Source: Lonsdalea britannica
GTDB taxonomy: Bacteria; Pseudomonadota; Gammaproteobacteria; Enterobacterales; Enterobacteriaceae
DNA: 6,139 nt
Direction of reading: 5' to 3'
NCBI RefSeq assembly: GCF_946477055.1
Contig: NZ_CAMKXG010000214.1
Span: 1-6,139 of the forward strand
Shown here: piece by piece, positions 1 to 5,743 of the stretch
Layout of the letters: the number at the start of each line of letters is the position of its first letter
How positions within the stretch are numbered: position 1 is the first letter of the stretch
Notes under the pieces: generated by a model
What the model was told of the DNA's origin: nothing
The model's database searches: none
The model's input: only the letters and a program-made list of their open reading frames with translations
Program-made: the position numbers and the translations under genes

Positions 1-1136
1 CCAGCAGCATCTTTATGAGAACACTCTGCCGCCGCCATGCCGATCAGCATTTGCGGACCAAAGATGAAGAAGCCGATAGCGAAGAAGCAGCCCGCCTGCA
101 GCACATAGCTGATGCCCGGCATTAACCACAGCGCGGCCACGGACAGGAAGATACCAATGGCGAAAATCAGGTTCATCGGACCACGGTTGCCGTGGAACAG
201 TTTGTCAGAACCCCAGCCTGCGACCAGTGAACCGATAAATCCGCCCACTTCAAACAGCGCCAGCGCCGAGTTGGCCGTCATCAGGGAGTAGCCTTTTTCC
301 TGCGTCAGGTAAAGGTTACCCCAGTCGTTCAACGCCGTACGGACGATGTACACCAGCACGTAGGACACCGCCAGCAGCCAGATGTACTTGTTGGTCAGCA
401 CGTAGCGCTTGATGATCTGACGGTTGGTGAGACCCTGACCTTCAGACTCCTGCACCAGCTCCATTTCGTCGTTACGCCATTGACCGACGCTAGGCAGACC
501 CATCGTGTTCGGCTTATCGCGCAGTCTCCAGCACAGCAGCAGACCCAGCGTAATCCCAATGATGCCAGGGATGATCATGCCGTAACGCCAGTTGAAGTGC
601 AGGGAAATAAAGCCCACCAGCAGCGGGATCAGCGCGCCACCGAAGTTATGAGAGGTGTTCCAGATCGCCCACCAGCTTCCGCGCTCAGAGCGGGAGTACC
701 AGCTAGTCAGGATCTTGGAACACGGCGGCCATCCCCAGCCCTGGAAGAAGGCGTTGACCATCCACAGCGCGCCGAACACCAGCAGAGAGGAGCTCAGGCC
801 GAAGACGATGTTGATGATCCCGGTCATAATCAGGCCAATCCCCATGAAGTAGCGCGGATTGGAACGGTCACTGATCATCCCGGAGATAAATTTGGAGCAG
901 CCGTAGGTGATATAGAACAGCGTGCCCAAAATACCGATGTCCGACATGCTCAGGCCCAGATCGGCCACCATGGCGGGCATAATGAAGTTGAAGCTCTTGC
1001 GTGTGAAATAGAAAGCGGCGTAGCCGACATACATGACCCACATCAATTGAATGCGCCAATATTTATAGGCGGCATCGATCTGGGCGCTGTCCTGCACCTG
1101 AGGGGCGTCAGGACGGCTTTTTAAAATGAACCACAT
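1..1136 (-). CDS. uhpC: UhpC, membrane receptor/regulator for external sugar phosphate (3' end beyond the window)
   Basis: A major facilitator superfamily protein of the organophosphate:Pi antiporter family. In E. coli UhpC is an inner-membrane sensor of external glucose-6-phosphate that acts through UhpB rather than as the main transporter. The 378 complete codons visible read without a stop. Motifs include YFTRKSFN (residues 43-50), with Arg46 at the position of the essential substrate-binding arginine known in UhpT. FYITYG follows at 74-79, then SDRSN (89-93), GWGWPPC (133-139), a second conserved Arg in YIVRTALND (263-271), and GPQMLIGMAAAECSHK near the visible end. E. coli UhpC is 439 residues, so about 60 C-terminal residues lie outside. 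The start is the ATG at 1136, preceded by a GAGG five bases upstream, and its N-terminus aligns with the E. coli protein. It is the third gene of uhpABC, 97 untranslated bases after uhpB. The assignment over UhpT or GlpT rests on overall similarity and on following uhpA-uhpB. Confidence 0.95.
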   Translation of the reverse strand, partial: MWFILKSRPDAPQVQDSAQIDAAYKYWRIQLMWVMYVGYAAFYFTRKSFNFIMPAMVADLGLSMSDIGILGTLFYITYGCSKFISGMISDRSNPRYFMGIGLIMTGIINIVFGLSSSLLVFGALWMVNAFFQGWGWPPCSKILTSWYSRSERGSWWAIWNTSHNFGGALIPLLVGFISLHFNWRYGMIIPGIIGITLGLLLCWRLRDKPNTMGLPSVGQWRNDEMELVQESEGQGLTNRQIIKRYVLTNKYIWLLAVSYVLVYIVRTALNDWGNLYLTQEKGYSLMTANSALALFEVGGFIGSLVAGWGSDKLFHGNRGPMNLIFAIGIFLSVAALWLMPGISYVLQAGCFFAIGFFIFGPQMLIGMAAAECSHKDAA

Positions 1137-1236
1137 GAAAACCTCGTTATACTGCTGTAGCGTTAGTGGCGCTTATGGTGCCTCGCGCGCGCCTGATCCG
1201 ACCAAGCCAATGGCGCATAGAAACTAAGACTTTTTC
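1137..1236 (-). other. uhpB-uhpC intergenic spacer with uhpC ribosome binding site
   Basis: An untranslated stretch of about 97-100 bases separates the uhpB stop codon (TAG, 1239-1237) from the uhpC ATG at 1136. On the minus strand the final bases are AACGAGGTTTTC before the ATG, a good Shine-Dalgarno placed five bases from the start. The middle holds a short GC-alternating run and a 9-bp odd palindrome, GCCATTGGC. No convincing promoter, terminator or small ORF is visible. As I recall, the corresponding E. coli junction is much tighter. Confidence 0.6.
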
Positions 1237-2769
1237 CTAGTTTTGGGTATTTTTTCCGAAAATTGCGGGGAGGATCACAACCAGGCGCGTTCCACCTTCA
1301 TTGCGCAGAGCGCATTCGCCGCCGATAGCGCGTACGCGATCCTGAATTCCGCGCAGCCCGTAGCCCGGTTTAACGCTTTCCACGTCCACGCCCCGGCCAT
1401 TATCCTGAATGCTGACGCAGTACTGTCCGGCCGCATTCAGCTGACCGCTGACGTCGATATGTGTCGCCTCCGCATGACGGCACGCGTTGGTCACCCCTTC
1501 CTGACACAGCCGATAAAGAATGATCTTCAGCGTATCGTCGAGATGCGCGTCCGGGATTTGCCAGTCCAGCGAGGTCGTTATCCCCTGATCGGGCGGCACC
1601 AGATCGCGTAGCAACGCCCCCAGCGCCCCAGACAAAGAAAGCGTACTGAGCGCGGCGGGCCACAGCTGCGCCAGCAGATCGTGAATGCCGTCGTACACCC
1701 GCAGGGCGTAGGACTCGATCGCCGATGCGCTGGAGAGCACCCGAGGCTCCTGCGTCAGTTTACGGATGATGCCGGAGTGGGTACGGATCACCGTGATGGT
1801 CTGCCCGACCTCGTCATGCAGCTCGCGGGCGATCTTGCGCCGGGTGTCCTCTTCCGCCGTCACCAGCGAACGGGCCAGCCGTCGATTCTCCTCCAGCCGG
1901 CGCGCCAGCTGATGATTCAGGTGACGCTGACGTTCAATGCCCGCGCCCAGCAGCATGCCGGTCAAGCTCTGCGCCAGCAGCGACAATAGCAGATCGCGAT
2001 GCGGGCCCATGCCGTGGGGTTCGGACGCAATCAGCACCACACCGTTGAGCAACGTCGCCAACAGCGCGCCCTGCCAGCCATAACGGTAGGACATGAACAC
2101 AATCGGGATCGCCAGACAAAACGGCGCGAAGCGCCGCAGTTCAACGTCATCGGCCTGACGCTGCAACCAGACGCTGAAGGCGAACAACACCAGATATCCG
2201 CCCAGATGATGCAACCGCATATTCAGCGGCTGATGAATCAACCCCGGCTCCAGCGGCGCCCAGCGCTGCCGGGACAAATATTGCCAGATAAGCAGACAGG
2301 TCGGCGCGACCGTCAGTCCGCCGCTCAACCCCAGCAGCAGCGGTTGCACGGTAGCTGCGCCCGTCACCAGCGACCAGATCACCGCCTGCAACGCCGCCGC
2401 CAGCACAACGACGGCACCCTGTTGCAACGGCCACTGCCACTCCGCCTCGCTTTGTAAGGAGCGCTGTAGCCACCCGGCCGTTAACCGGAGTAGCGCCAGA
2501 CTCGCCGGCAACGTACACAGCAGCGCCCACAGTTCAGCGCTCGCGCCAAACTGCTGATACAGCACCCACAACATCACGGCTTCCGCGCACAAGATCCCGC
2601 TCCAGCATCGACGCGGCGTTTGCAGCAGTACGCCGACTCGCAGGCCGAAGGGGAATAACATGACGGCTTCTAGCGGGTTCGCGACCAGCGCGGTGCCGAT
2701 CCCCCACAGGCAAAACCAGGCGGCGGCGTAGAGGAAGAAAATGGAAACGGCAAAAATGACGCGCTGCAT
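1237..2769 (-). CDS. uhpB: UhpB, MASE1-type sensor histidine kinase
   Basis: The kinase of the hexose-phosphate two-component system, in the inner membrane. With UhpC it senses external glucose-6-phosphate, and it transfers phosphate to UhpA. The 510 residues are close to the roughly 500 of E. coli UhpB. About eight hydrophobic segments fill residues 1-275, matching a MASE1 sensor, and include conserved AAWFCLW (15-21) and LLSLLAQSLTGMLLGAGI (261-278). A charged linker follows, then a HisKA_3 dimerisation box with ARELHDEVGQT (314-324). His318 is the expected phosphorylated histidine. The ATPase domain shows an N box CQEGVTNACRHA (422-433), DNGRG (456-460) and GYGLRGIQDR (469-478). All expected catalytic motifs are present. 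The ATG at 2769 shares its A with the TGA of uhpA, and a GGGG lies five bases upstream inside uhpA, so translation is probably coupled. The last ten residues (AIFGKNTQN region) have no counterpart that I can place. Confidence 0.97.
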   Translation of the reverse strand: MQRVIFAVSIFFLYAAAWFCLWGIGTALVANPLEAVMLFPFGLRVGVLLQTPRRCWSGILCAEAVMLWVLYQQFGASAELWALLCTLPASLALLRLTAGWLQRSLQSEAEWQWPLQQGAVVVLAAALQAVIWSLVTGAATVQPLLLGLSGGLTVAPTCLLIWQYLSRQRWAPLEPGLIHQPLNMRLHHLGGYLVLFAFSVWLQRQADDVELRRFAPFCLAIPIVFMSYRYGWQGALLATLLNGVVLIASEPHGMGPHRDLLLSLLAQSLTGMLLGAGIERQRHLNHQLARRLEENRRLARSLVTAEEDTRRKIARELHDEVGQTITVIRTHSGIIRKLTQEPRVLSSASAIESYALRVYDGIHDLLAQLWPAALSTLSLSGALGALLRDLVPPDQGITTSLDWQIPDAHLDDTLKIILYRLCQEGVTNACRHAEATHIDVSGQLNAAGQYCVSIQDNGRGVDVESVKPGYGLRGIQDRVRAIGGECALRNEGGTRLVVILPAIFGKNTQN

Positions 2770-3359
2770 CAGTACCCCAACATGCGCTGCGCCAGCTCGA
2801 CGTTATTGTTAACGCCCAGTTTGGCGAACAGGTTGGCGCGATGAACGTGTACGGTCTTCGGGGAGAGTCCCAGCTGCAACGCGACTTCGCGCACGTCGTG
2901 TCCCTGCGCCAGCAGCATGGCGACTTCGCCTTCGCGCCGCGTCAACGGGTCGACCTGCGAGCGCGTCAGCTGGCGGGCGATCTCCGGCATCAGATAGACG
3001 CCGCCCTGACCCACCGTGCGTACCGCCGTCACCAGATCTTCCGGATGACAACGTTTGGACAGGAATCCGCGCGCGCCGCGCTCCAACGCCAGCTCGACCA
3101 TCGCCGGGTTATCGTGCATCGACAGCATAATCACCGCCAGCCCGTAGGGCAGGTCGGCCAGCAGATCCAGCCCGCTTTCATCGGGCATAGAGATATCGCA
3201 AATACAGATGTGCGCTTGCAGCCCCGGCAATCCCTTGCGCGCTTCGGCGGCCGAGCTGAACTCGCCCACGACGTCGATATCCTCTTCCAGCGCCAACAGC
3301 TGCACAAATCCTGAACGCACGATGTAATGGTCATCAATGAAGACAACGCGGTAAGTCAT
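2769..3359 (-). CDS. uhpA: UhpA, NarL/FixJ-family response regulator
   Basis: The cytoplasmic DNA-binding regulator that, phosphorylated by UhpB, activates uhpT transcription in E. coli. It is 196 residues, the same length as the E. coli protein. The N-terminal receiver has the acidic pair Asp9-Asp10 in [11 protein letters not shown], the phosphoacceptor Asp55 in CICDISMPD, Ser80 in IMLSMHD and Lys102 in FLSKRC. The C-terminal LuxR-type helix-turn-helix starts at about residue 138 ([17 protein letters not shown]), with the recognition region [21 protein letters not shown] at 163-183. The reading frame is open back to an ATG at 3401, which would add 14 residues. The ATG at 3359 is chosen because it matches the family N-terminus and has GGAG six bases upstream. 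The upstream ATG also lies inside the likely -10 element. The stop codon overlaps the uhpB start by one base. It is the first gene of uhpABC. Confidence 0.97.
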   Translation of the reverse strand: MTYRVVFIDDHYIVRSGFVQLLALEEDIDVVGEFSSAAEARKGLPGLQAHICICDISMPDESGLDLLADLPYGLAVIMLSMHDNPAMVELALERGARGFLSKRCHPEDLVTAVRTVGQGGVYLMPEIARQLTRSQVDPLTRREGEVAMLLAQGHDVREVALQLGLSPKTVHVHRANLFAKLGVNNNVELAQRMLGY

Positions 3360-3392
3360 ATCAGGCTCCGGGGAATGAACGGCAAGGCGGAG

Positions 3393-3398
3393 ATTATA
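3393..3398 (-). promoter_or_regulatory. Candidate -10 element of the uhpA promoter
   Basis: The minus strand reads ATGTATAATCT here, a perfect TATAAT hexamer. It lies 33 bases before the uhpA ATG, which would leave an untranslated leader of about 25-30 nucleotides holding the GGAG ribosome binding site. No good -35 box sits 16-18 bases upstream; the best-placed hexamer is TGTGGC at 3421-3416. A near-consensus -10 without a -35 suggests an activator-assisted promoter, but this is inference. Confidence 0.5.
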
Positions 3399-3429
3399 CA
3401 TAATGCCCGGCGCAGGCCACAGTACCCAC

Positions 3430-3444
3430 TCACCACCGTGGTGA
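3430..3444. promoter_or_regulatory. Dyad A: TCACCAC/GTGGTGA perfect inverted repeat
   Basis: The arms TCACCAC (3430-3436) and GTGGTGA (3438-3444) are perfect inverted repeats around a single central base. The dyad lies in the gap between the HNH gene stop and uhpA, about 40 bases upstream of the candidate -10. It could be an operator half of a larger site or form an RNA hairpin. I cannot assign it to a known regulator. Confidence 0.5.
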
Positions 3445-3457
3445 CAGCGGGTGTCAC
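3441..3457. promoter_or_regulatory. Dyad B: GTGACA/TGTCAC inverted repeat overlapping dyads A and C
   Basis: The arms GTGACA (3441-3446) and TGTCAC (3452-3457) are perfect and separated by five bases. The left arm shares GTGA with dyad A, and the right arm shares TCAC with dyad C. As RNA, this hairpin could not form together with A or C. The spacing between GTGA and TCAC is nine bases, which does not fit the six-base spacer of a CRP site. Confidence 0.5.
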
Positions 3458-3470
3458 GCGCCCCGCGTGA
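3454..3470. promoter_or_regulatory. Dyad C: TCACGCG/CGCGTGA inverted repeat abutting the HNH stop codon
   Basis: The arms TCACGCG (3454-3460) and CGCGTGA (3464-3470) are perfect, with a three-base centre. The dyad begins right after the HNH gene stop codon at 3473-3471 when read on the minus strand. There is no T-run after it, so it is not a classical intrinsic terminator. It may protect the mRNA end or be a protein-binding site. Confidence 0.5.
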
Positions 3471-4238
3471 TTATCCTTTCGCCTGAAAGATATGCTGGCG
3501 GTGGTAGGCCATTTGCGCCATGTCCGGCGGGAACTCGCTGGGCAGGCGGAGAGGACGTCCCTCGTACTGCGCGAAGTAGATCTCGCTGACCGGGCTTTTG
3601 AGCTTTTTGATTCGGGGAGAAAGCTGCATCTCCAGCGACTCGTTAAAGGTGATCAGCCCGGTATCGAAGGCTTTGTCGTGCAGATTGGACAGACACAGGC
3701 CGTTGCTGGGGTTCAACCGATGCTCGTCCGCCGTTTTCCACGGCCGAATATGGCTGGCCACCAGCAGCATCGGTTCGTCCAGACCAGTGATGCAGCAGCG
3801 CTCGCCGTAAGCCCCGAGCACGCGCTTGCGAAACAGCTGTTGGCCGATGCGCGTTTTCACTGACGTCACTCGTTCCCCACCGCGAAAATCTTCCGCCGCT
3901 TCCTGCGCCTGTGAGGTGATCGGCGGCGAAGTGAGACTCGCCATCGCCTGCTCACACTGCTGTTCGAAGCGCACCGGATCGCCGTTCATCTCCTGCCACA
4001 GCGCACGGTCGGCGTTGGACGCCCCGCGCAGGCCAGTCCGCCCGGAGGCGATAATAAACGGATCGAGACTCGCCAGATTGACCAGCTTCATCGCCAACGC
4101 CGAAGGGGTCCGATTCAGGAGGGCGGCGTAACGGATGATGTCAGGATTGCGCGAATGCAGCTTGCCGAAAGGCAATTGACTGTACAGCGTGAAGGCGACC
4201 AGCAGTTGGTCCCGGGTCCAGGGTTGGGCAGCAGCCAT
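3471..4238 (-). CDS. HNH endonuclease of the HNH_2 (putative restriction endonuclease) family
   Basis: A predicted DNA nuclease of 255 residues. The C-terminal half carries the HNH core typical of the HNH_2 family. KRVLGAYGERCCITGL (138-153) is followed by ASHIRPW (161-167), NPSNGLCLS (176-184) and HDKAFDTG (187-194). The likely H-N-H residues are His163, Asn179 and His187. The N-terminal part, starting PWTRDQLLVAF and including LPFGKLHSRNPDII and LLNRTPSALAMKL, is the conserved region found in front of this nuclease domain in solitary HNH proteins of many bacteria, possibly a DNA-binding module. The open frame extends back to an ATG at 4367. The ATG at 4238 is chosen because the conserved region begins right there and GGA stands eight bases upstream. 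No methyltransferase or other restriction partner is in the window. It lies upstream of uhpA on the same strand with a 111-bp gap, and is divergent from yaiW. The natural substrate is unknown. Confidence 0.88.
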   Translation of the reverse strand: MAAAQPWTRDQLLVAFTLYSQLPFGKLHSRNPDIIRYAALLNRTPSALAMKLVNLASLDPFIIASGRTGLRGASNADRALWQEMNGDPVRFEQQCEQAMASLTSPPITSQAQEAAEDFRGGERVTSVKTRIGQQLFRKRVLGAYGERCCITGLDEPMLLVASHIRPWKTADEHRLNPSNGLCLSNLHDKAFDTGLITFNESLEMQLSPRIKKLKSPVSEIYFAQYEGRPLRLPSEFPPDMAQMAYHRQHIFQAKG

Positions 4239-4398
4239 GGGCGTTCCATCAGATCGTGAGTGTATTAAGTTACGCGTAACGCCAACTATGCCAGGGCGAA
4301 CGAAAAAAAGCATGTACCCACGACGATCGCCAGGCTGGATCATCGCCGCCCGCTGCGCTAACGTCATGTCAGCCCTTTAGCCGCTAACCCGAGATAAC
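4239..4398. other. Divergent intergenic region between the HNH gene and yaiW
   Basis: A 160-bp gap that should hold the promoters of both flanking genes. It is less GC-rich than its surroundings on the HNH side. No hexamer pair close to a sigma-70 consensus is visible in either direction. The yaiW side ends with CGAGATAAC before the ATG, a modest ribosome binding site. The reading frame of the HNH gene stays open through 4367, but no conserved protein sequence is recognised there. Confidence 0.5.
4269..4280. promoter_or_regulatory. Perfect 12-bp palindrome GTTACGCGTAAC, candidate operator
   Basis: The twelve bases are self-complementary with no spacer. They lie 31 bases upstream of the HNH start and about 120 bases upstream of yaiW, within the divergent gap. 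The outer GTTAC/GTAAC halves resemble the GntR-type sugar-acid operator, but the centre is GCGC rather than CCGG, so I do not assign it. It may equally be a chance palindrome. Confidence 0.35.
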
Positions 4399-5511
4399 AT
4401 GCCGAATCTGCACCGTTTTTCGTTTCGCTCCCCGCTGCGCATGCTGGGCCTGCTCGCCGTACTGGCGCTGGCGGGCTGCGCCGACAAAGTCGCCAAAACC
4501 CCGGCTCCGCGCCCGGCGGACATCCGGGCGCAGCTGCTGACGCTGATGCCTGCCAACGTGAGCGATCGACAGGGCTGGGCGGAGGATATCGCCGCCGCCT
4601 TCACCGCGCAGCAGCTGGACCCCAGCCCGGAAAACCTGTGTTCCGTTCTCGCCGTCACCGAGCAGGAATCGACGTTCAAAGCCGACCCGCAGGTGCCCGG
4701 CTTATCAAAAATCGCCTGGCAGGAGATTAACCGTCGCGCCGAACCGCTCCATATTCCGGCGTTTCTGGTGCGCACGGCGCTGTCGATCACCTCGCCCAAC
4801 GGCAAAACCTATAGCGAGCGTTTAGACAAAGTCCGCAGCGAGAAAGAGCTGAGCGCGATCTTTGACGACTTCATCGACATGGTGCCGATGGGTCAGCAAC
4901 TGTTTGGCCGTCTCAACCCGGTACGCACCGGCGGGCCGATGCAGGTCAGCATCGCGTTCGCCGAAGCTCACGCCAAAGGCTACCCCTATCCCATCGACGG
5001 CACCGTGCGTCGGGAAGTCTTCAGCCGTCGCGGAGGCATGTACTTCGGCATCATGCATTTGCTGGGCTATCCCGCCAGCTACACGCAGTCGATTTACCGC
5101 TTCGCCGACTTTAACGCGGGCTGGTATGCCAGTCGCAACGCGGCGTTTCAACAGGTGGTGAGTCGCCTGAGCGGCATTTCGCTGGCGCGGGATGGCGATC
5201 TGATTAACTACGGGTCAAACAAGGCCGGCGCCACCGAACTGGCGGTGCGCTCCCTCGGGAAGCGGCTAAAACTGAGCGACAGCGCAATCCGTCGGGATCT
5301 GGAGAAAGGCGATACCGCGGCCTTCGAAAAAACCGACCTTTACCAGAAGGTCTATGCGCTGGCGGACCGCTCGGCGCGTGGCAAAGCGCCGCGTGAAATG
5401 CTGCCGGGGATCTCGCTGGAAAGCCCCAAGATCACCCGTAAACTGACCACGGCGTGGTTCGCCAAACGTGTGGACGAGCGACGCCAGCAGTGCCTGCGGC
5501 GGGTGAAGTGA
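4399..5511 (+). CDS. yaiW: YaiW, DUF1615 outer-membrane lipoprotein
   Basis: A 370-residue predicted lipoprotein matching E. coli YaiW (about 364 residues) along its whole length. YaiW is reported there as a surface-exposed lipoprotein that affects uptake of proline-rich peptides together with SbmA. A signal peptide with hydrophobic core MLGLLAVLALAGC ends in a lipobox with Cys27. The next residue is Ala, which favours sorting to the outer membrane. Highly conserved blocks are VPGLSKIAWQEINRRAE (99-115), SPNGKTYSERLD (132-143), MVPMGQ (161-166), LNPVRTGGPMQVSIAFAE (172-189), VFSRRGG (207-213), YRFADFNAGWYASRNAAFQ (233-251) and PKITRKLTTAWFAKRVDERR (343-362). The start at 4399 gives a complete signal peptide. 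Met15 (4441) would leave only a very short n-region. In E. coli the gene follows sbmA, whereas here its neighbours are an HNH gene and a Sel1 gene. The motifs E90-S91, GPMQ and FNAG resemble those of lytic transglycosylases, which is my inference. Confidence 0.93.
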   Translation: MPNLHRFSFRSPLRMLGLLAVLALAGCADKVAKTPAPRPADIRAQLLTLMPANVSDRQGWAEDIAAAFTAQQLDPSPENLCSVLAVTEQESTFKADPQVPGLSKIAWQEINRRAEPLHIPAFLVRTALSITSPNGKTYSERLDKVRSEKELSAIFDDFIDMVPMGQQLFGRLNPVRTGGPMQVSIAFAEAHAKGYPYPIDGTVRREVFSRRGGMYFGIMHLLGYPASYTQSIYRFADFNAGWYASRNAAFQQVVSRLSGISLARDGDLINYGSNKAGATELAVRSLGKRLKLSDSAIRRDLEKGDTAAFEKTDLYQKVYALADRSARGKAPREMLPGISLESPKITRKLTTAWFAKRVDERRQQCLRRVK

Positions 5512-5678
5512 GTCGGGAAAGGGTTCGAGTGGGTTGAATGGGGGAGGCGGTATTCACGACAGAGGCCGACGTTGCAGCCCTAGGCTATTCGGCTCAGAAC
5601 AGACTTGATCCGTGAAGTGCGCGCGAAACGCGGACGGTTATCGCGACACTCAGCCACCGCCGGTTTTAATGCATGACG
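5512..5678. other. Intergenic region between convergent yaiW and the Sel1 gene
   Basis: No coding sequence, tRNA or repeat family is recognised. The first part is G-rich. Short imperfect hairpins such as AGCC-CTA-GGCT (near 5576-5587) are too weak to be called a terminator. There is no obvious intrinsic terminator for yaiW on the plus strand. Confidence 0.55.
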
Positions 5679-5718
5679 AAAAACGCGTCAGCCCCCGGCT
5701 TTACCGGGGGCTGACGCG
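5679..5718 (-). terminator. Strong Rho-independent terminator of the Sel1 gene
   Basis: A perfect 15-bp stem, CGCGTCAGCCCCCGG (5684-5698) paired with its complement at 5704-5718, closes a five-base loop. On the minus strand the stem is followed directly by five T residues (5683-5679). It begins 25 bases after the stop codon of the Sel1 gene. On the plus strand there is no T-run after the stem, so it should act mainly on minus-strand transcription. Confidence 0.93.
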
Positions 5719-5743
5719 CTGTCGATCAGGTCGTGAGGAAAGA

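Noticed and set aside
480..1124. Long plus-strand open frame of 214 codons opposite uhpC
   Set aside because: It is antisense to a clear UhpC reading frame. Its translation is low-complexity, rich in Gln, His, Asp and Arg as expected from the reverse of a GC-rich membrane protein gene, with no recognisable domain.
1999..2457. Plus-strand open frame of 152 codons opposite uhpB
   Set aside because: It is a shadow of the uhpB membrane domain. The translation is Gln/Arg-rich and has no domain or convincing ribosome binding site.
2841..3314. Plus-strand open frame of 157 codons opposite uhpA
   Set aside because: It mirrors the uhpA codons, has no recognisable motif, and lies entirely inside a well-supported gene.
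3360..3401. Upstream ATG that would extend UhpA by 14 residues
   Set aside because: The family N-terminus begins at the ATG at 3359, which has a GGAG ribosome binding site. The upstream ATG lies within the probable -10 region.
3438..3457. Possible CRP site with GTGA and TCAC halves
   Set aside because: The halves are nine bases apart, not six, and the flanking T and A of the consensus are not both present.
4239..4367. N-terminal extension of the HNH protein by 43 residues
   Set aside because: The extension has no conserved features, and the conserved region begins right after the ATG at 4238, which has its own plausible ribosome binding site.
4377..4805. Minus-strand open frame of 142 codons opposite the start of yaiW
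   Set aside because: It is antisense to the conserved YaiW signal peptide and N-terminal domain. Its Ser/Ala/Arg-rich translation resembles no family.
5679..5718. Possibility that the hairpin is a bidirectional terminator also serving yaiW
   Set aside because: After the stem on the plus strand comes CTGTCGATC with no T-run, and it lies about 170 bases after yaiW, so only minus-strand function is supported.
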